This document shows, in pieces, positions 30,516 through 39,397 of a stretch of DNA of 64,000 nt (position 1 is its first letter; every line of letters begins with the position of its first letter). The notes below the pieces were generated by a model. It was not told where the DNA came from and searched no databases. It saw only the letters and a program-made list of their open reading frames with translations. Position numbers and translations under genes: made by a program. This DNA is from Streptococcus chenjunshii. GTDB taxonomy: Bacteria > Bacillota > Bacilli > Lactobacillales > Streptococcaceae. Location of the stretch: the NCBI RefSeq assembly GCF_003086355.1, contig NZ_CP031733.1:2356001-2420000 (forward strand). The letters run 5' to 3'.

Positions 30516-31694
30516 ATGACAAACCAAAACATCCCCAAAATCAGATTTAAAGGGTTTGACAATAATTGGGAAACTGGTATTGAACTAAACGATACTATTG
30601 AAAAACAATTTAAAGGTAAAGCAAGACAAGAACAACTTAATGAAGGAGTTGTTATGTATCTCGATGCAAATACTTTAAACGGAAATACTCCATTTCTGTC
30701 TAATGCTGAGGCTGATACAGATTCTAAAGATATATTAATTATGTGGGATGGCTCAAATGCTGGTAAAGTCTTTACTGGTTTTGAGGGAGCACTAGGCTCA
30801 ACATTAAAAGGTTACAAAGTAAAAGATGAAAATGATTCTTATTTTATTTTTAATTACCTTGTGAAATATCAGAAAAAGATTTATGAGCAATATCGCACCC
30901 CAAATATCCCTCATGTTATAAAAAACTTTACGGAAGTATTCAAAGTTTCTCTCCCTTCCCTCCCCGAACAATCCGCTATCGGTACTCTCTTCCAAACGCT
31001 TGACGAGCTGTTATCTGCCTATAAGGATAATTTGGCCAACTATCAAGCCTTTAAGGCGACCATGTTGACCAAGATGTTTCCAAAGGCAGGACAGACCACG
31101 CCTGAAATCCGCTTAGATGGGTTTGATGGCGAGTGGGAGGAGAAGAAGTTAGGAGAATTAGCTGAAATCGTTCGTGGTGCTTCTCCTAGACCTATCCAAG
31201 ATCCAAAATGGTTTGATGGATCATCAGAGGTTGGCTGGTTGCGTATTTCTGATGTTACAAATCAAAATGGAAGAATTTACGATCTTGAGCAACGAATTTC
31301 AGAATTAGGTCAAGAGAAAACTAGAGTACTCAAAGAACCGCATTTATTATTGAGTATAGCAGCATCTGTCGGAAAACCAGTGATCAATTATGTGCAGACT
31401 GGTGTACACGATGGCTTCCTAATTTTTCTTAATCCAATTTTTGATAAAGAATTCATGTTTCAATGGTTGGAAATGTTCAAAGATGGTTGGAATAAATATG
31501 GTCAATCTGGAAGTCAAGTAAACTTAAATAGCGATATTGTAAAGAATCATAAACTAAAAGTACCGACTCTTAACGAACAACATGCCATCGGCGCTTTCTT
31601 CGCTAACCTTGACGATTTAATTTCATCTTACCAAGCCAAAATTACTGAGCTTGAAACTTTGAAGAAAAAGCTCTTGCAGGATATGTTTGTATAA
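30516..31694 (+). CDS. hsdS: Type I restriction enzyme, specificity subunit
   Basis: 392 residues with two target-recognition domains (about residues 1-140 and 200-345). Each is followed by a conserved helical spacer: LPEQSAIGTLFQTLDELLSA and LNEQHAIGAFFANLDDLISS. The internal repeat (IRFKGFDNNWE near the start, IRLDGFDGEWEEKKL in the middle) is typical. The recognition domains are AT-rich while the spacers match hsdR/hsdM in composition, a sign of domain swapping. Which DNA site it reads cannot be told. The start ATG follows GGAAAGAG; TTG 30 bases earlier is less likely. Confidence 0.93.
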   Translation: MTNQNIPKIRFKGFDNNWETGIELNDTIEKQFKGKARQEQLNEGVVMYLDANTLNGNTPFLSNAEADTDSKDILIMWDGSNAGKVFTGFEGALGSTLKGYKVKDENDSYFIFNYLVKYQKKIYEQYRTPNIPHVIKNFTEVFKVSLPSLPEQSAIGTLFQTLDELLSAYKDNLANYQAFKATMLTKMFPKAGQTTPEIRLDGFDGEWEEKKLGELAEIVRGASPRPIQDPKWFDGSSEVGWLRISDVTNQNGRIYDLEQRISELGQEKTRVLKEPHLLLSIAASVGKPVINYVQTGVHDGFLIFLNPIFDKEFMFQWLEMFKDGWNKYGQSGSQVNLNSDIVKNHKLKVPTLNEQHAIGAFFANLDDLISSYQAKITELETLKKKLLQDMFV

Positions 31695-31714
31695 GATAGA
31701 GAGGAGACCTTAAA

Positions 31715-32911
31715 ATGGTAGTTACAGAATTTCAACGCGAAACTAAGGGAAACAAGCCAGTTATTGCCTTATGTTACGATTTTGATAAAACTTTATCACC
31801 AGATGATATGCAGGCACAAGGATATATTCAGACTGTTCAATCTGACGGACAAGATATGGTAGGTGATTTTTGGAGAGAGTCCAATGGTTTAGCAACGGAT
31901 AATGACATGGATAAAAATCTTGCTTACATGTATACAATGAAAAAAAAGGCTCGTGGGCAACTTTTATTTACTAAGGAAAAATTAGTTGAATATGGTTCAA
32001 AAGTTGAGTTATTTTCTGGTGTTGATAACTGGTTTGAGAGAATTCGAAAATATGGTGAAGACAGAGGAATAATTATTGAACACTATATTATTTCTTCAGG
32101 TTTGAAAGAAATGATTGAAGGAACCTCGATTGCAAAAAGCTTTAAAGAAATTTATGCTACATCATTCTATTTCGATGATGATGGAGTTGCAGTTTGGCCA
32201 GCTCAGGTCGTGAATTATACTAATAAAACTCAATTCTTATTTCGAATTTCTAAGGGGGTGTTAGATGTAAATGATGAAGCAGTTAACGATTCATTTGCTC
32301 CAGATGAGATTCGAATACCCTTTAGAAACATGATTTATTTTGGAGACAGTGATACTGATATTCCTTGTATGAAGTTAGTAAACTCTCATGGAGGCTATTC
32401 AATTGGAGTTTACAATCCTGACGAGAATGACGAAAGAAAAGCAAAGAATAAGGTTTATAAGATGATAAAAGATAATCGTATTAGTTATTTTGCTTCAGCT
32501 GACTACTCTGAAAACAGTGAACTTGATGAACTTGTTAAATTAATCATTGATAAAACAGTATATAATGAAAAACTTTATTCTAAAATGTTTGCTAATAAAA
32601 AAGAAGCTATAACACATGTTAGACCCCAAGATGAACAAGAGAAGGCAGATTTAATTGATGCATTAGAAAGCAGCGGTAATTTTAAAAATACCCATAGTGT
32701 GATCAGAAAATTATCTAAGTTTACGAACTGGCAGCCTGATGAAATTGAGGATCTTTTTTCTATAGCGAAGATTAACAGTCAAGTTCGATATATTCTTGAA
32801 GATAAGGATATTAAGGACTTTTATGAGAAACTCTTCGAGGAAGTTTCACCTAACGATAAGAACGCCATTGAGATTAGAGAGATACTTAATAAAAAGACAG
32901 GTGACATCTAA
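31715..32911 (+). CDS. HAD-superfamily phosphatase in the hsd locus
   Basis: 398 residues. Complete HAD active site: CYDFDKTLS (Asp22, Asp24), IISSG (Ser127/128), a lysine in NKTQ (171) and FGDSDTDIP (Asp211, Asp215). A C-terminal extension of about 150 residues is charged and helical and unknown to me. RBS GAGAGGAG precedes the ATG, 20 bases after hsdS. AT-rich like its neighbours. A HAD next to a nuclease inside a restriction locus suggests a nucleotide- or DNA-end-directed phosphatase, but the substrate is unknown. Confidence 0.82.
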   Translation: MVVTEFQRETKGNKPVIALCYDFDKTLSPDDMQAQGYIQTVQSDGQDMVGDFWRESNGLATDNDMDKNLAYMYTMKKKARGQLLFTKEKLVEYGSKVELFSGVDNWFERIRKYGEDRGIIIEHYIISSGLKEMIEGTSIAKSFKEIYATSFYFDDDGVAVWPAQVVNYTNKTQFLFRISKGVLDVNDEAVNDSFAPDEIRIPFRNMIYFGDSDTDIPCMKLVNSHGGYSIGVYNPDENDERKAKNKVYKMIKDNRISYFASADYSENSELDELVKLIIDKTVYNEKLYSKMFANKKEAITHVRPQDEQEKADLIDALESSGNFKNTHSVIRKLSKFTNWQPDEIEDLFSIAKINSQVRYILEDKDIKDFYEKLFEEVSPNDKNAIEIREILNKKTGDI

Positions 32912-32954
32912 GTATAGGTAAATGAATTCTGATAACGAAATTGGGGATAAATAT

Positions 32955-33707
32955 ATGGTATCGGTTACGCAAAGAATTAGTGCAATCAAGCAGCCTAGAG
33001 GTGGTTATCTACCTTCAAAAATGTTTGCTGTTCGAGAGTTAACAGATAGTAAAGAACTAAATGAGGTTGAAAATCTTCATGCAGTCCTTATCGGAATCTG
33101 TGTTGATTATCTGACAAGATTGATGAATGGTGCTGCCAAAGAAGAGGCTTTTAGGGTTTCTTTGATTGGTGCTATGTTAATTCGAAAGCAAGAGATAGCT
33201 GCTAAACTTTTGGATGAAATTACAGGTCTTGATGATTCCTCGATTATTAATGCTTGTCGATTATCTGGTTTTGATGTCGTCTATAGAGCAGGTAGCGCAA
33301 GGTACAAGCCTGTTGAGGAGATTAGTCCAGATAAGGCAACTATTGACAATATTCGGATTATGGTTGAGAGGAGTCTGGCATTTCTTGAAGAATTTGGACC
33401 AGTTAAAAAAGATGGCTTCACTTTTGAAGGGGGCTATACCGACACTATTGATAGTGGTGATGGGGACTTTTTAACTGAAGATACTTTGTGGGATTTTAAG
33501 GTATCTAAGTCTGCTATCAAGAAGGAACAAACGCTTCAGCTACTCGTCTACTATCTTATGGGGATAAATTCGGTTCATGGTGAATTTCAGATGATAGATA
33601 AACTGGGAATTTTCAATCCTAGACAAAATAAGATTTACTTGTTGGAAATTGATAGGATTTCTGACGAAACAATTGAGCTAGTTTCCAATGAAGTCATAGG
33701 ATATTAA
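32955..33707 (+). CDS. Predicted PD-(D/E)XK nuclease in the hsd locus
   Basis: About 250 residues. Near positions 169-182 it carries GDGDFLTEDTLWDFK, an Asp strand followed by D-F-K, and about 12 residues later QTLQLLVYY. This order (D, D/E-x-K, Q-x3-Y) is that of RecB-like PD-(D/E)XK nucleases. The N-terminal 150 residues are helical with no known motif. The start at 32955 has GGGGA at good spacing; ATG 32922 has its AGG too close. It follows the HAD gene by 40 bases, so the two probably form one unit. Confidence 0.7.
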   Translation: MVSVTQRISAIKQPRGGYLPSKMFAVRELTDSKELNEVENLHAVLIGICVDYLTRLMNGAAKEEAFRVSLIGAMLIRKQEIAAKLLDEITGLDDSSIINACRLSGFDVVYRAGSARYKPVEEISPDKATIDNIRIMVERSLAFLEEFGPVKKDGFTFEGGYTDTIDSGDGDFLTEDTLWDFKVSKSAIKKEQTLQLLVYYLMGINSVHGEFQMIDKLGIFNPRQNKIYLLEIDRISDETIELVSNEVIGY

Positions 33708-33794
33708 TCATCTTATTAACTTGACCAGCTGAACAGATCTGCCATTTTCAATAAAACAAGAAAAGGAAAATATAGGTAAAAAATAGTGAAAAAT

Positions 33795-33824
33795 CCGCTC
33801 AAAATCCGCTTATTTTGTGAGCGG
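33795..33824 (+). promoter_or_regulatory. Hairpin before hsdM
   Basis: CCGCTC pairs with GAGCGG, and AAAAT with ATTTT inside. The left arm is part of a direct repeat AAATCCGCT. It lies 54 bases before the hsdM start in a 170-bp gap. Could be an attenuator or the boundary of the inserted genes. Confidence 0.4.
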
Positions 33825-33877
33825 TGGTTAATGATTTTTAAATCAACAATAATTACAAGAATTAGAAAGACATACAC

Positions 33878-35479
33878 ATGGAAGAAACACAAACCTCTGC
33901 AGCGCTCTATCAAGCGCTGTGGAACTCAGCGGATATTCTCCGCTCCAAAATGGATGCCAACGATTACAAGTCCTACCTGCTTGGGATGGTTTTTTATAAG
34001 TACTTGTCGGACAAGCTCCTTCTCTTTGTAGCAGAGACCATGGACGAAGAAACTGATGATCTGCAGGAGGCGCTTGCCATCTACAGCAAGTATTATGATG
34101 ATGTCGATATGCACGAAGACTTGATTGAGGTCGTCAAAAATGAGCTCAGCTACGCGATTGAACCCCAGCTAACCTTCACAGCTCTGGTCAACCGTATCAA
34201 TGACGGAAGCTTCCAGCTGGAAGATTTGGCACAAGGCTTCCGCAATATCGAGCAGGACGATGAGCTCTTTGAAAATCTCTTTGAAGATATTGACCTTTAC
34301 TCGAAAAAGCTAGGCGCAACACCGCAGAAACAAAATCAAACTATCGCTTCGGTCATGAAAGCTTTGGCTGTCCTTGATGTAGCTGCGCATGCTGGTGATA
34401 TGCTGGGGGATGCCTATGAATACTTAATCGGCCAGTTTGCGACAGACTCAGGTAAGAAGGCAGGGGAGTTTTACACCCCTCAGCCCGTCGCCAAACTCAT
34501 GACCAGAATCGCCCTTTTAGGACGCGAAGGCAAGAAAGGTTTTACCCTTTACGACGCCACCATGGGATCGGGTTCGCTCCTGCTCAATGCCAAGAAATAC
34601 AGCCATGAGCCGAATACCGTTTCTTATTATGGTCAGGAGCTCAATACCTCCACCTACAATCTGGCGCGTATGAATATGATTCTGCATGGGGTGCCGATCG
34701 AAAACCAGTATCTCCACAATGCTGATACTTTGGATGATGACTGGCCAACGACAGAGCCGACCAACTTTGATGGCGTTCTGATGAATCCGCCCTACTCAGC
34801 TAAGTGGCCAGCAGACAGTGGTTTCTTGCAGGATCCCCGTTTTTCAGCTTTTGGAGCTTTAGCGCCTAAATCCAAGGCAGATTTTGCCTTTTTGCTGCAC
34901 GGTTATTATCATCTGAAACAAGACGGGGGTGTCATGGCCATCGTCCTACCGCATGGTGTTCTTTTCCGAGGCAATGCTGAAGGGAAAATTAGGAAGCACC
35001 TCTTGGAAGAAGGGGCCATTGATACGGTGATTGGCCTGCCGTCAAATATCTTTTTCAACACCAGCATTCCAACTACAGTCATTATTCTCAAGAAAAATCG
35101 CACCAACCGTGATGTCTTCTTCATCGATGCCTCCAAGGAATTTGACAAGGGAAAAAATCAAAACCTGATGACAGATGCTCATATCGAGAAGGTTTTAGAG
35201 GCTTACAAAAATCGCCAAAATATAGATAAGTTTGCTCATCTGGCCAGCTTTGAAGAGATTAAAGAAAATGACTTCAATCTCAACATCCCCCGTTATGTGG
35301 ATACCTTTGAAGAGGAAGAAGTGGCACCTCTAGCTGAGATTGTGGCCAATATCAACCGAACCAACCAAGAAATAGCGGACAAGTCTTCTGCACTGATGGA
35401 TATGCTCGGCCAGCTTAAAGGCACCACACCAGAAGCCAATCAAGATCTCCAAGCACTCCTTAACAACTTTAAAGGCTAA
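33878..35479 (+). CDS. hsdM: Type I restriction enzyme, methyltransferase subunit
   Basis: 533 residues. N-terminal helical HsdM_N domain, then an N6-adenine methyltransferase: GEFYTPQPVAKLM, LYDATMGSGSLLLNA (motif I region), GQELNTSTYNLARMN, and the catalytic VLMNPPYS (NPPY, motif IV). Composition is like hsdR, unlike the four genes between them. hsdM last, after hsdS, with a weak RBS (only AAAG), is notable; it may depend on read-through. Confidence 0.95.
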   Translation: MEETQTSAALYQALWNSADILRSKMDANDYKSYLLGMVFYKYLSDKLLLFVAETMDEETDDLQEALAIYSKYYDDVDMHEDLIEVVKNELSYAIEPQLTFTALVNRINDGSFQLEDLAQGFRNIEQDDELFENLFEDIDLYSKKLGATPQKQNQTIASVMKALAVLDVAAHAGDMLGDAYEYLIGQFATDSGKKAGEFYTPQPVAKLMTRIALLGREGKKGFTLYDATMGSGSLLLNAKKYSHEPNTVSYYGQELNTSTYNLARMNMILHGVPIENQYLHNADTLDDDWPTTEPTNFDGVLMNPPYSAKWPADSGFLQDPRFSAFGALAPKSKADFAFLLHGYYHLKQDGGVMAIVLPHGVLFRGNAEGKIRKHLLEEGAIDTVIGLPSNIFFNTSIPTTVIILKKNRTNRDVFFIDASKEFDKGKNQNLMTDAHIEKVLEAYKNRQNIDKFAHLASFEEIKENDFNLNIPRYVDTFEEEEVAPLAEIVANINRTNQEIADKSSALMDMLGQLKGTTPEANQDLQALLNNFKG

Positions 35480-35548
35480 GAACAGATGAAAAAGCAGCTG
35501 TCTGTGAACTACAGCGACAGATATCAGCTATAATCTGGAGGAAAATAA

Positions 35549-36595
35549 ATGACTTATTCTTATCAAAACCCATACACCTACTTATCAGGACAGCTCACAG
35601 ATAAAAAACTAATTCAAGCAGGCTTTACTGAAAACACCTATGACACAGGGACAGTTTCACTGAACTATATCGTCGGACCGAACAAGGGACCGAGTTTGCT
35701 GCTTCTTCCTGCTCAAATGGGAATGTGGGAGAGCTACAAAAAAGTCTTGATCCCGCTGTCTCGGCATTTTCATGTCTATGCTGTGGATATCAGAGGACAC
35801 GGAAAATCAACATGGACACCGGGACATTATTCGTGGAAAATTGTGGGAGCCGATTTAAAAACTTTCATTGAAAATGTGATTCAAGAACCTGTAATCATCA
35901 GCGGTAATTCTTCTGGCGGAATATTAGCATTGTGGTGTGCAGCCAATATTCCTGATTGGGTAGCCGCTATTGTCCTGGAGGATGCTCCTGTCTTTTCGGC
36001 GGAAATGCCGCGTTTTAAAGAAAAGGACCGATTTGTCTATAACGGCTTGAAACATCTTGTTGAACAGATCGGCACTATTGAAAACAGAGACTTGGCAGAC
36101 TACTTTAAAGGTATGGAAATACCGGCCTCTGACAAACGGATAAAAAGAATCCCAGACTGGTTTGTCAGCTGGCTTTCCAAAAAAATCAGACGTTTTCAGG
36201 ATGCTCATCCCAATATGCCGGTAGAAGTTGCCTTCCCAGATAGTTTAAGATTACTGATTAAATCGTTATCCATGTTTGATCCAGATTTTGCCAGAGCCTT
36301 TGTCGATGGCCGCTTCTACGATGGCATCAGCCATGCAGAAGCCCTAAAACAGACTGCCTGCCCTATCCTTTTCTTACACGGAGAATGGAAGAGAGATAAG
36401 CGTTACGGCTTGATCGGTGCATTAGATGATGATGATATCAAACATCTTACAGAATTGGCACCGCAAACTATTTATAAAAAAATTTCTGCTAATCATGTCA
36501 TCCATTCTTTTAAACCGAAAACATTTGTTAAAGAAGTAACTGCATTTTACAAAAGTCAAAAAAACTCAAACCAACTCAAAAAGCCTGTGAAATAA
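35549..36595 (+). CDS. Alpha/beta hydrolase
   Basis: 348 residues. Alpha/beta-hydrolase fold: oxyanion region LLLLPAQMGMWESYKKV, VDIRGHGKST, nucleophile elbow ISGNSSGG (G-x-S-x-G), later ILFLHGEWKRDKRYG and a final His in SANHVIHSF. The substrate cannot be read from this. RBS TGGAGGAAA. The last codons form part of the terminator hairpin. Confidence 0.85.
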   Translation: MTYSYQNPYTYLSGQLTDKKLIQAGFTENTYDTGTVSLNYIVGPNKGPSLLLLPAQMGMWESYKKVLIPLSRHFHVYAVDIRGHGKSTWTPGHYSWKIVGADLKTFIENVIQEPVIISGNSSGGILALWCAANIPDWVAAIVLEDAPVFSAEMPRFKEKDRFVYNGLKHLVEQIGTIENRDLADYFKGMEIPASDKRIKRIPDWFVSWLSKKIRRFQDAHPNMPVEVAFPDSLRLLIKSLSMFDPDFARAFVDGRFYDGISHAEALKQTACPILFLHGEWKRDKRYGLIGALDDDDIKHLTELAPQTIYKKISANHVIHSFKPKTFVKEVTAFYKSQKNSNQLKKPVK

Positions 36596-36611
36596 CATTT
36601 CCAGGCTTTTT
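36579..36611. terminator. Bidirectional terminator
   Basis: AAAAAGCCTG and CAGGCTTTTT around a 14-base loop containing AAT/ATT. It serves the hydrolase gene and, in the other direction, the merR gene. Confidence 0.8.
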
Positions 36612-36631
36612 ATGCTGCTTATAGTGAGACT

Positions 36632-37006
36632 TTATTTGATGGATTTCAGCCTATCAATCTCCCTTTCATAAAACGCAATCTTCTCCACCAGTTTTTCTCT
36701 ATTTTTCAGCAAGCTATCCATATTGCTATCTAAAACGCCTAAATGAGACTTTAACAGCTCTAATCTGTCAGCATAGGTACGGTCGCCTTCTAAGCGTAAA
36801 TCAGAATATCTTTTAATTTCCTTAATAGGCATCCCAACTTTTTTCAAGCGTTGAATAAACTGTAACCATCTATAATCTTTCTCATCATAATAGCGTCTGT
36901 TCCCTTCATCACGTTTTGGGCTGACCAGACCTTCTTTTTCATAATATCGCAGTGTATGTATACTAAGTTTTGTCAGTTCTGACATTTTGCCAATTGAATA
37001 ACGCAT
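36632..37006 (-). CDS. MerR-family transcriptional regulator
   Basis: 124 residues: MRYSIGKMSELTKLSIHTLR with YYEKEGLVSPKRDEGNRRYY is the MerR DNA-binding domain; the rest is the dimerisation coiled coil (LLKNREKLVEKIAFYEREID). No cysteines suggest metal sensing, so an organic inducer or redox signal is likelier. Divergent from the SDR gene, with a MerR-type promoter between. Confidence 0.92.
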   Translation of the reverse strand: MRYSIGKMSELTKLSIHTLRYYEKEGLVSPKRDEGNRRYYDEKDYRWLQFIQRLKKVGMPIKEIKRYSDLRLEGDRTYADRLELLKSHLGVLDSNMDSLLKNREKLVEKIAFYEREIDRLKSIK

Positions 37007-37022
37007 TTTTTCTCCTTTTGAC

Positions 37023-37053
37023 TTGATCTAGAGTTAACTCTAGGTGCTATCAT
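37023..37053 (+). promoter_or_regulatory. MerR-type promoter and operator of the SDR gene
   Basis: -35 TTGATC (37023-37028), 19-bp spacer, -10 TATCAT (37048-37053). The spacer holds the perfect 16-bp palindrome CTAGAGTTAACTCTAG (37028-37043). The over-long spacer with a centred dyad is the hallmark of MerR-activated promoters. Confidence 0.8.
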
Positions 37054-37083
37054 TAGTATAACGTAAAAAGGAGGAATTGGAAA

Positions 37084-37842
37084 ATGTCAGCCACTTTAAA
37101 ACAATATGTCTGTATCACTGGAGCCAGCTCCGGCATCGGTTTGGAAGCCGCAAAAGCTTTCGCCGGTCTTGGCTTTCATTTAATCTTAGTCGCAAGACGC
37201 CAAAAACAATTAGAAGACCTGAGAAAAGAAGTGCTGCAGCAATACCCTGATTTGGACATTCTTGTAAAAAGCCTTGATTTATCGATTCCAGACAATGCCT
37301 ATCAGCTGTACAACAGCTTAAAAAGCTTCCATGTCACTGTTTGGATTAACAATGCTGGATTTGGAAATTATGACAGCGTTGCTCATCAAAATCTAGAGAA
37401 AATTTCTGCAATGATTCATCTGAATATTGAAGCTTTAACCCTATTATCCAGCCTTTATGTCAGGGATTACCAAGATATTGACAACAGTCAGCTGATCAAT
37501 ATTTCTTCCCGAGGAGGCTATATGTTGGTCGATAATGCTGTTACTTACTGTGCAACAAAATTTTATGTCAGTGCATTTACGGAAGGACTGGCATTAGAAA
37601 TGAAGAACCGCCATCATAAATTGCAGGCAAAGGTACTTGCTCCTGCTGCAACCAAAACAGAATTCGGGAAAGTGGCCACTGATTCCAGCAGCTACAATTA
37701 TGATGAACATTTCAAGCAGTATCACTCTGCTAAAGAAATGGCTGATTTCCTCATTCAGCTCTATAAAAGCGATAAAACTGTCGGCCTCGTTGATGTCAAA
37801 GATTTCAGCTTCCACCTCAGTCAGCCTCTCTTTAATCATTAA
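37084..37842 (+). CDS. Short-chain dehydrogenase/reductase
   Basis: 252 residues. NAD(P)-binding TGASSGIG at the start, NNAG (INNAGFGNYD), catalytic Ser in INISSRGG, and YCATK (Y-x3-K). A basic residue pair RR after strand 2 hints at NADPH. RBS GGAGG. Probably the target of the divergent MerR regulator. Confidence 0.9.
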   Translation: MSATLKQYVCITGASSGIGLEAAKAFAGLGFHLILVARRQKQLEDLRKEVLQQYPDLDILVKSLDLSIPDNAYQLYNSLKSFHVTVWINNAGFGNYDSVAHQNLEKISAMIHLNIEALTLLSSLYVRDYQDIDNSQLINISSRGGYMLVDNAVTYCATKFYVSAFTEGLALEMKNRHHKLQAKVLAPAATKTEFGKVATDSSSYNYDEHFKQYHSAKEMADFLIQLYKSDKTVGLVDVKDFSFHLSQPLFNH

Positions 37843-37938
37843 GATTATTGCATATCACGGAGGACTTGCCTCAGTCAACATGATGTCTCGTAAAACAACA
37901 TCTGGGATTATATGAAACACATAATACTTTTATATACT

Positions 37939-39384
37939 TTATCCATTGGAACAATTTATTAAGTGCACATATTTTTTAAACTTTTTATATTTTTTTTGAT
38001 AGTAGCTTACATACTTACTTTGGGGTTTAAGTGGGATCATGGTCAGATAATCGCTGCTAACTGGAGTTTGTAAATATTTATAACCAATAATTATTGAACC
38101 ATGAACTGACATCACATTTAAATTAAACGTATTGATAACCCTGTTAAATACATTTGCCAATATTAATAACCATAAATCATTTCTTGCTCCGCCACCAACA
38201 ACATTAATTGATCCTGCCAAGGGGATATTTTGCTCTTCATACAGAAGTTTTAAAGCAAATGCAATCCCTTCAAAAATTGATAATCCCATTTTTTTTGATG
38301 AAGCTGTTAAATCTAATTCTTGAAAAGAACCTAAGATATTTCGATTCTTTAAAATGTACTTTTCGCCAGCAAAATATGGTATAAATATAACTTTATTGCT
38401 AACAATGTCTTTTTCTGAAATGTCAGATAGTCTTAAATATTCATTATTGCGAGTAATTTCATTTTTCCACCATTCAATTATTTCTCCGCAAGTAGATAGA
38501 GAAGTCTGGCTAATAATTTTTAAACCGTTCTCGCTGCCAAATAATATATTTTTTCCAACATTTGACAGGTTTTTTATTTCGCTTAATACTACACCAGAAG
38601 TCCCTAAGGAAATAGTTAAATTTGACTTACTAAATTCATTTATAAAGGCCATAGTAGCAGCATTATCTCCTGTACCTACCACCACAGCTACATCATTGTG
38701 TAAGTGAAATCTTTTTTTTAATGAGGCACCTAAAAATGAAACCCTTTTATCTGAATTTTTTATTTCTGGAAATATCCTATTTGGGAAACCATAATGTTTT
38801 ATTATCTTATCAGACCATTTTTTTGTTGCTAAATCCATTAAACATGATGTTGAAGCATCACAATAATCTGTTACAGCCTCACCAGTAAGTATATAGTTAA
38901 TGTAGTCTTTAACCATACACATCTTAGCAATTTTTTTGTATTCTTCTGTCTTATATTTCTTTAGCCATATTAGATTAGCTAAGGGACTGCCAGTAGAAAT
39001 TATATTAGCATTTTTTGTCATCCCAAGAGTATTAATCAGAACATCCCTTATTTCGGGAATTTGATTAATTGTTCGTCTGTCATTCCATAATATAGCATTC
39101 CTAAAAGTATCACCATCTGAATCAAGAAATACAGTACTATGCATCTGAGCAGTCGTGCAGATAACTTTAATATTATCAGCAAAATCTGAATTAAATATTT
39201 TTTCCAACTCATCAAGTATAATTTTTTTCCACACTTTTGGATCCATCTCTACATACCCCTCGCTAGGGTATACTAGATCATATGCTATTGAATTAGCATA
39301 CACTGTATTTAAAGACGAATCGCTCACTAAAAATTTTACCGATGAAGTCCCTATGTCAAGCCCTAAAACTAATTTTACAGTCAT
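37939..39384 (-). CDS. FGGY-family carbohydrate kinase (xylulokinase-like)
   Basis: 481 residues. N-terminal ATPase fold LVLGLDIGTSSVKFLV, TTAQMHSTVFLD, ILWNDRRT, DYINYILTGE, then VVGTGDNAA, TISLGTSGVV and VVGGGARNDLWLLILANV. These fit the xylulokinase branch of FGGY kinases, which phosphorylate ketoses or polyols at the terminal carbon. The loop before the last helix (MSVHGSIIIGYKYL) departs from the usual GAALGAA-type sequence. Last gene of a six-gene minus-strand group. The sugar is not identifiable. Confidence 0.85.
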   Translation of the reverse strand: MTVKLVLGLDIGTSSVKFLVSDSSLNTVYANSIAYDLVYPSEGYVEMDPKVWKKIILDELEKIFNSDFADNIKVICTTAQMHSTVFLDSDGDTFRNAILWNDRRTINQIPEIRDVLINTLGMTKNANIISTGSPLANLIWLKKYKTEEYKKIAKMCMVKDYINYILTGEAVTDYCDASTSCLMDLATKKWSDKIIKHYGFPNRIFPEIKNSDKRVSFLGASLKKRFHLHNDVAVVVGTGDNAATMAFINEFSKSNLTISLGTSGVVLSEIKNLSNVGKNILFGSENGLKIISQTSLSTCGEIIEWWKNEITRNNEYLRLSDISEKDIVSNKVIFIPYFAGEKYILKNRNILGSFQELDLTASSKKMGLSIFEGIAFALKLLYEEQNIPLAGSINVVGGGARNDLWLLILANVFNRVINTFNLNVMSVHGSIIIGYKYLQTPVSSDYLTMIPLKPQSKYVSYYQKKYKKFKKYVHLINCSNG

Positions 39385-39397
39385 AAAATCACCAAAA

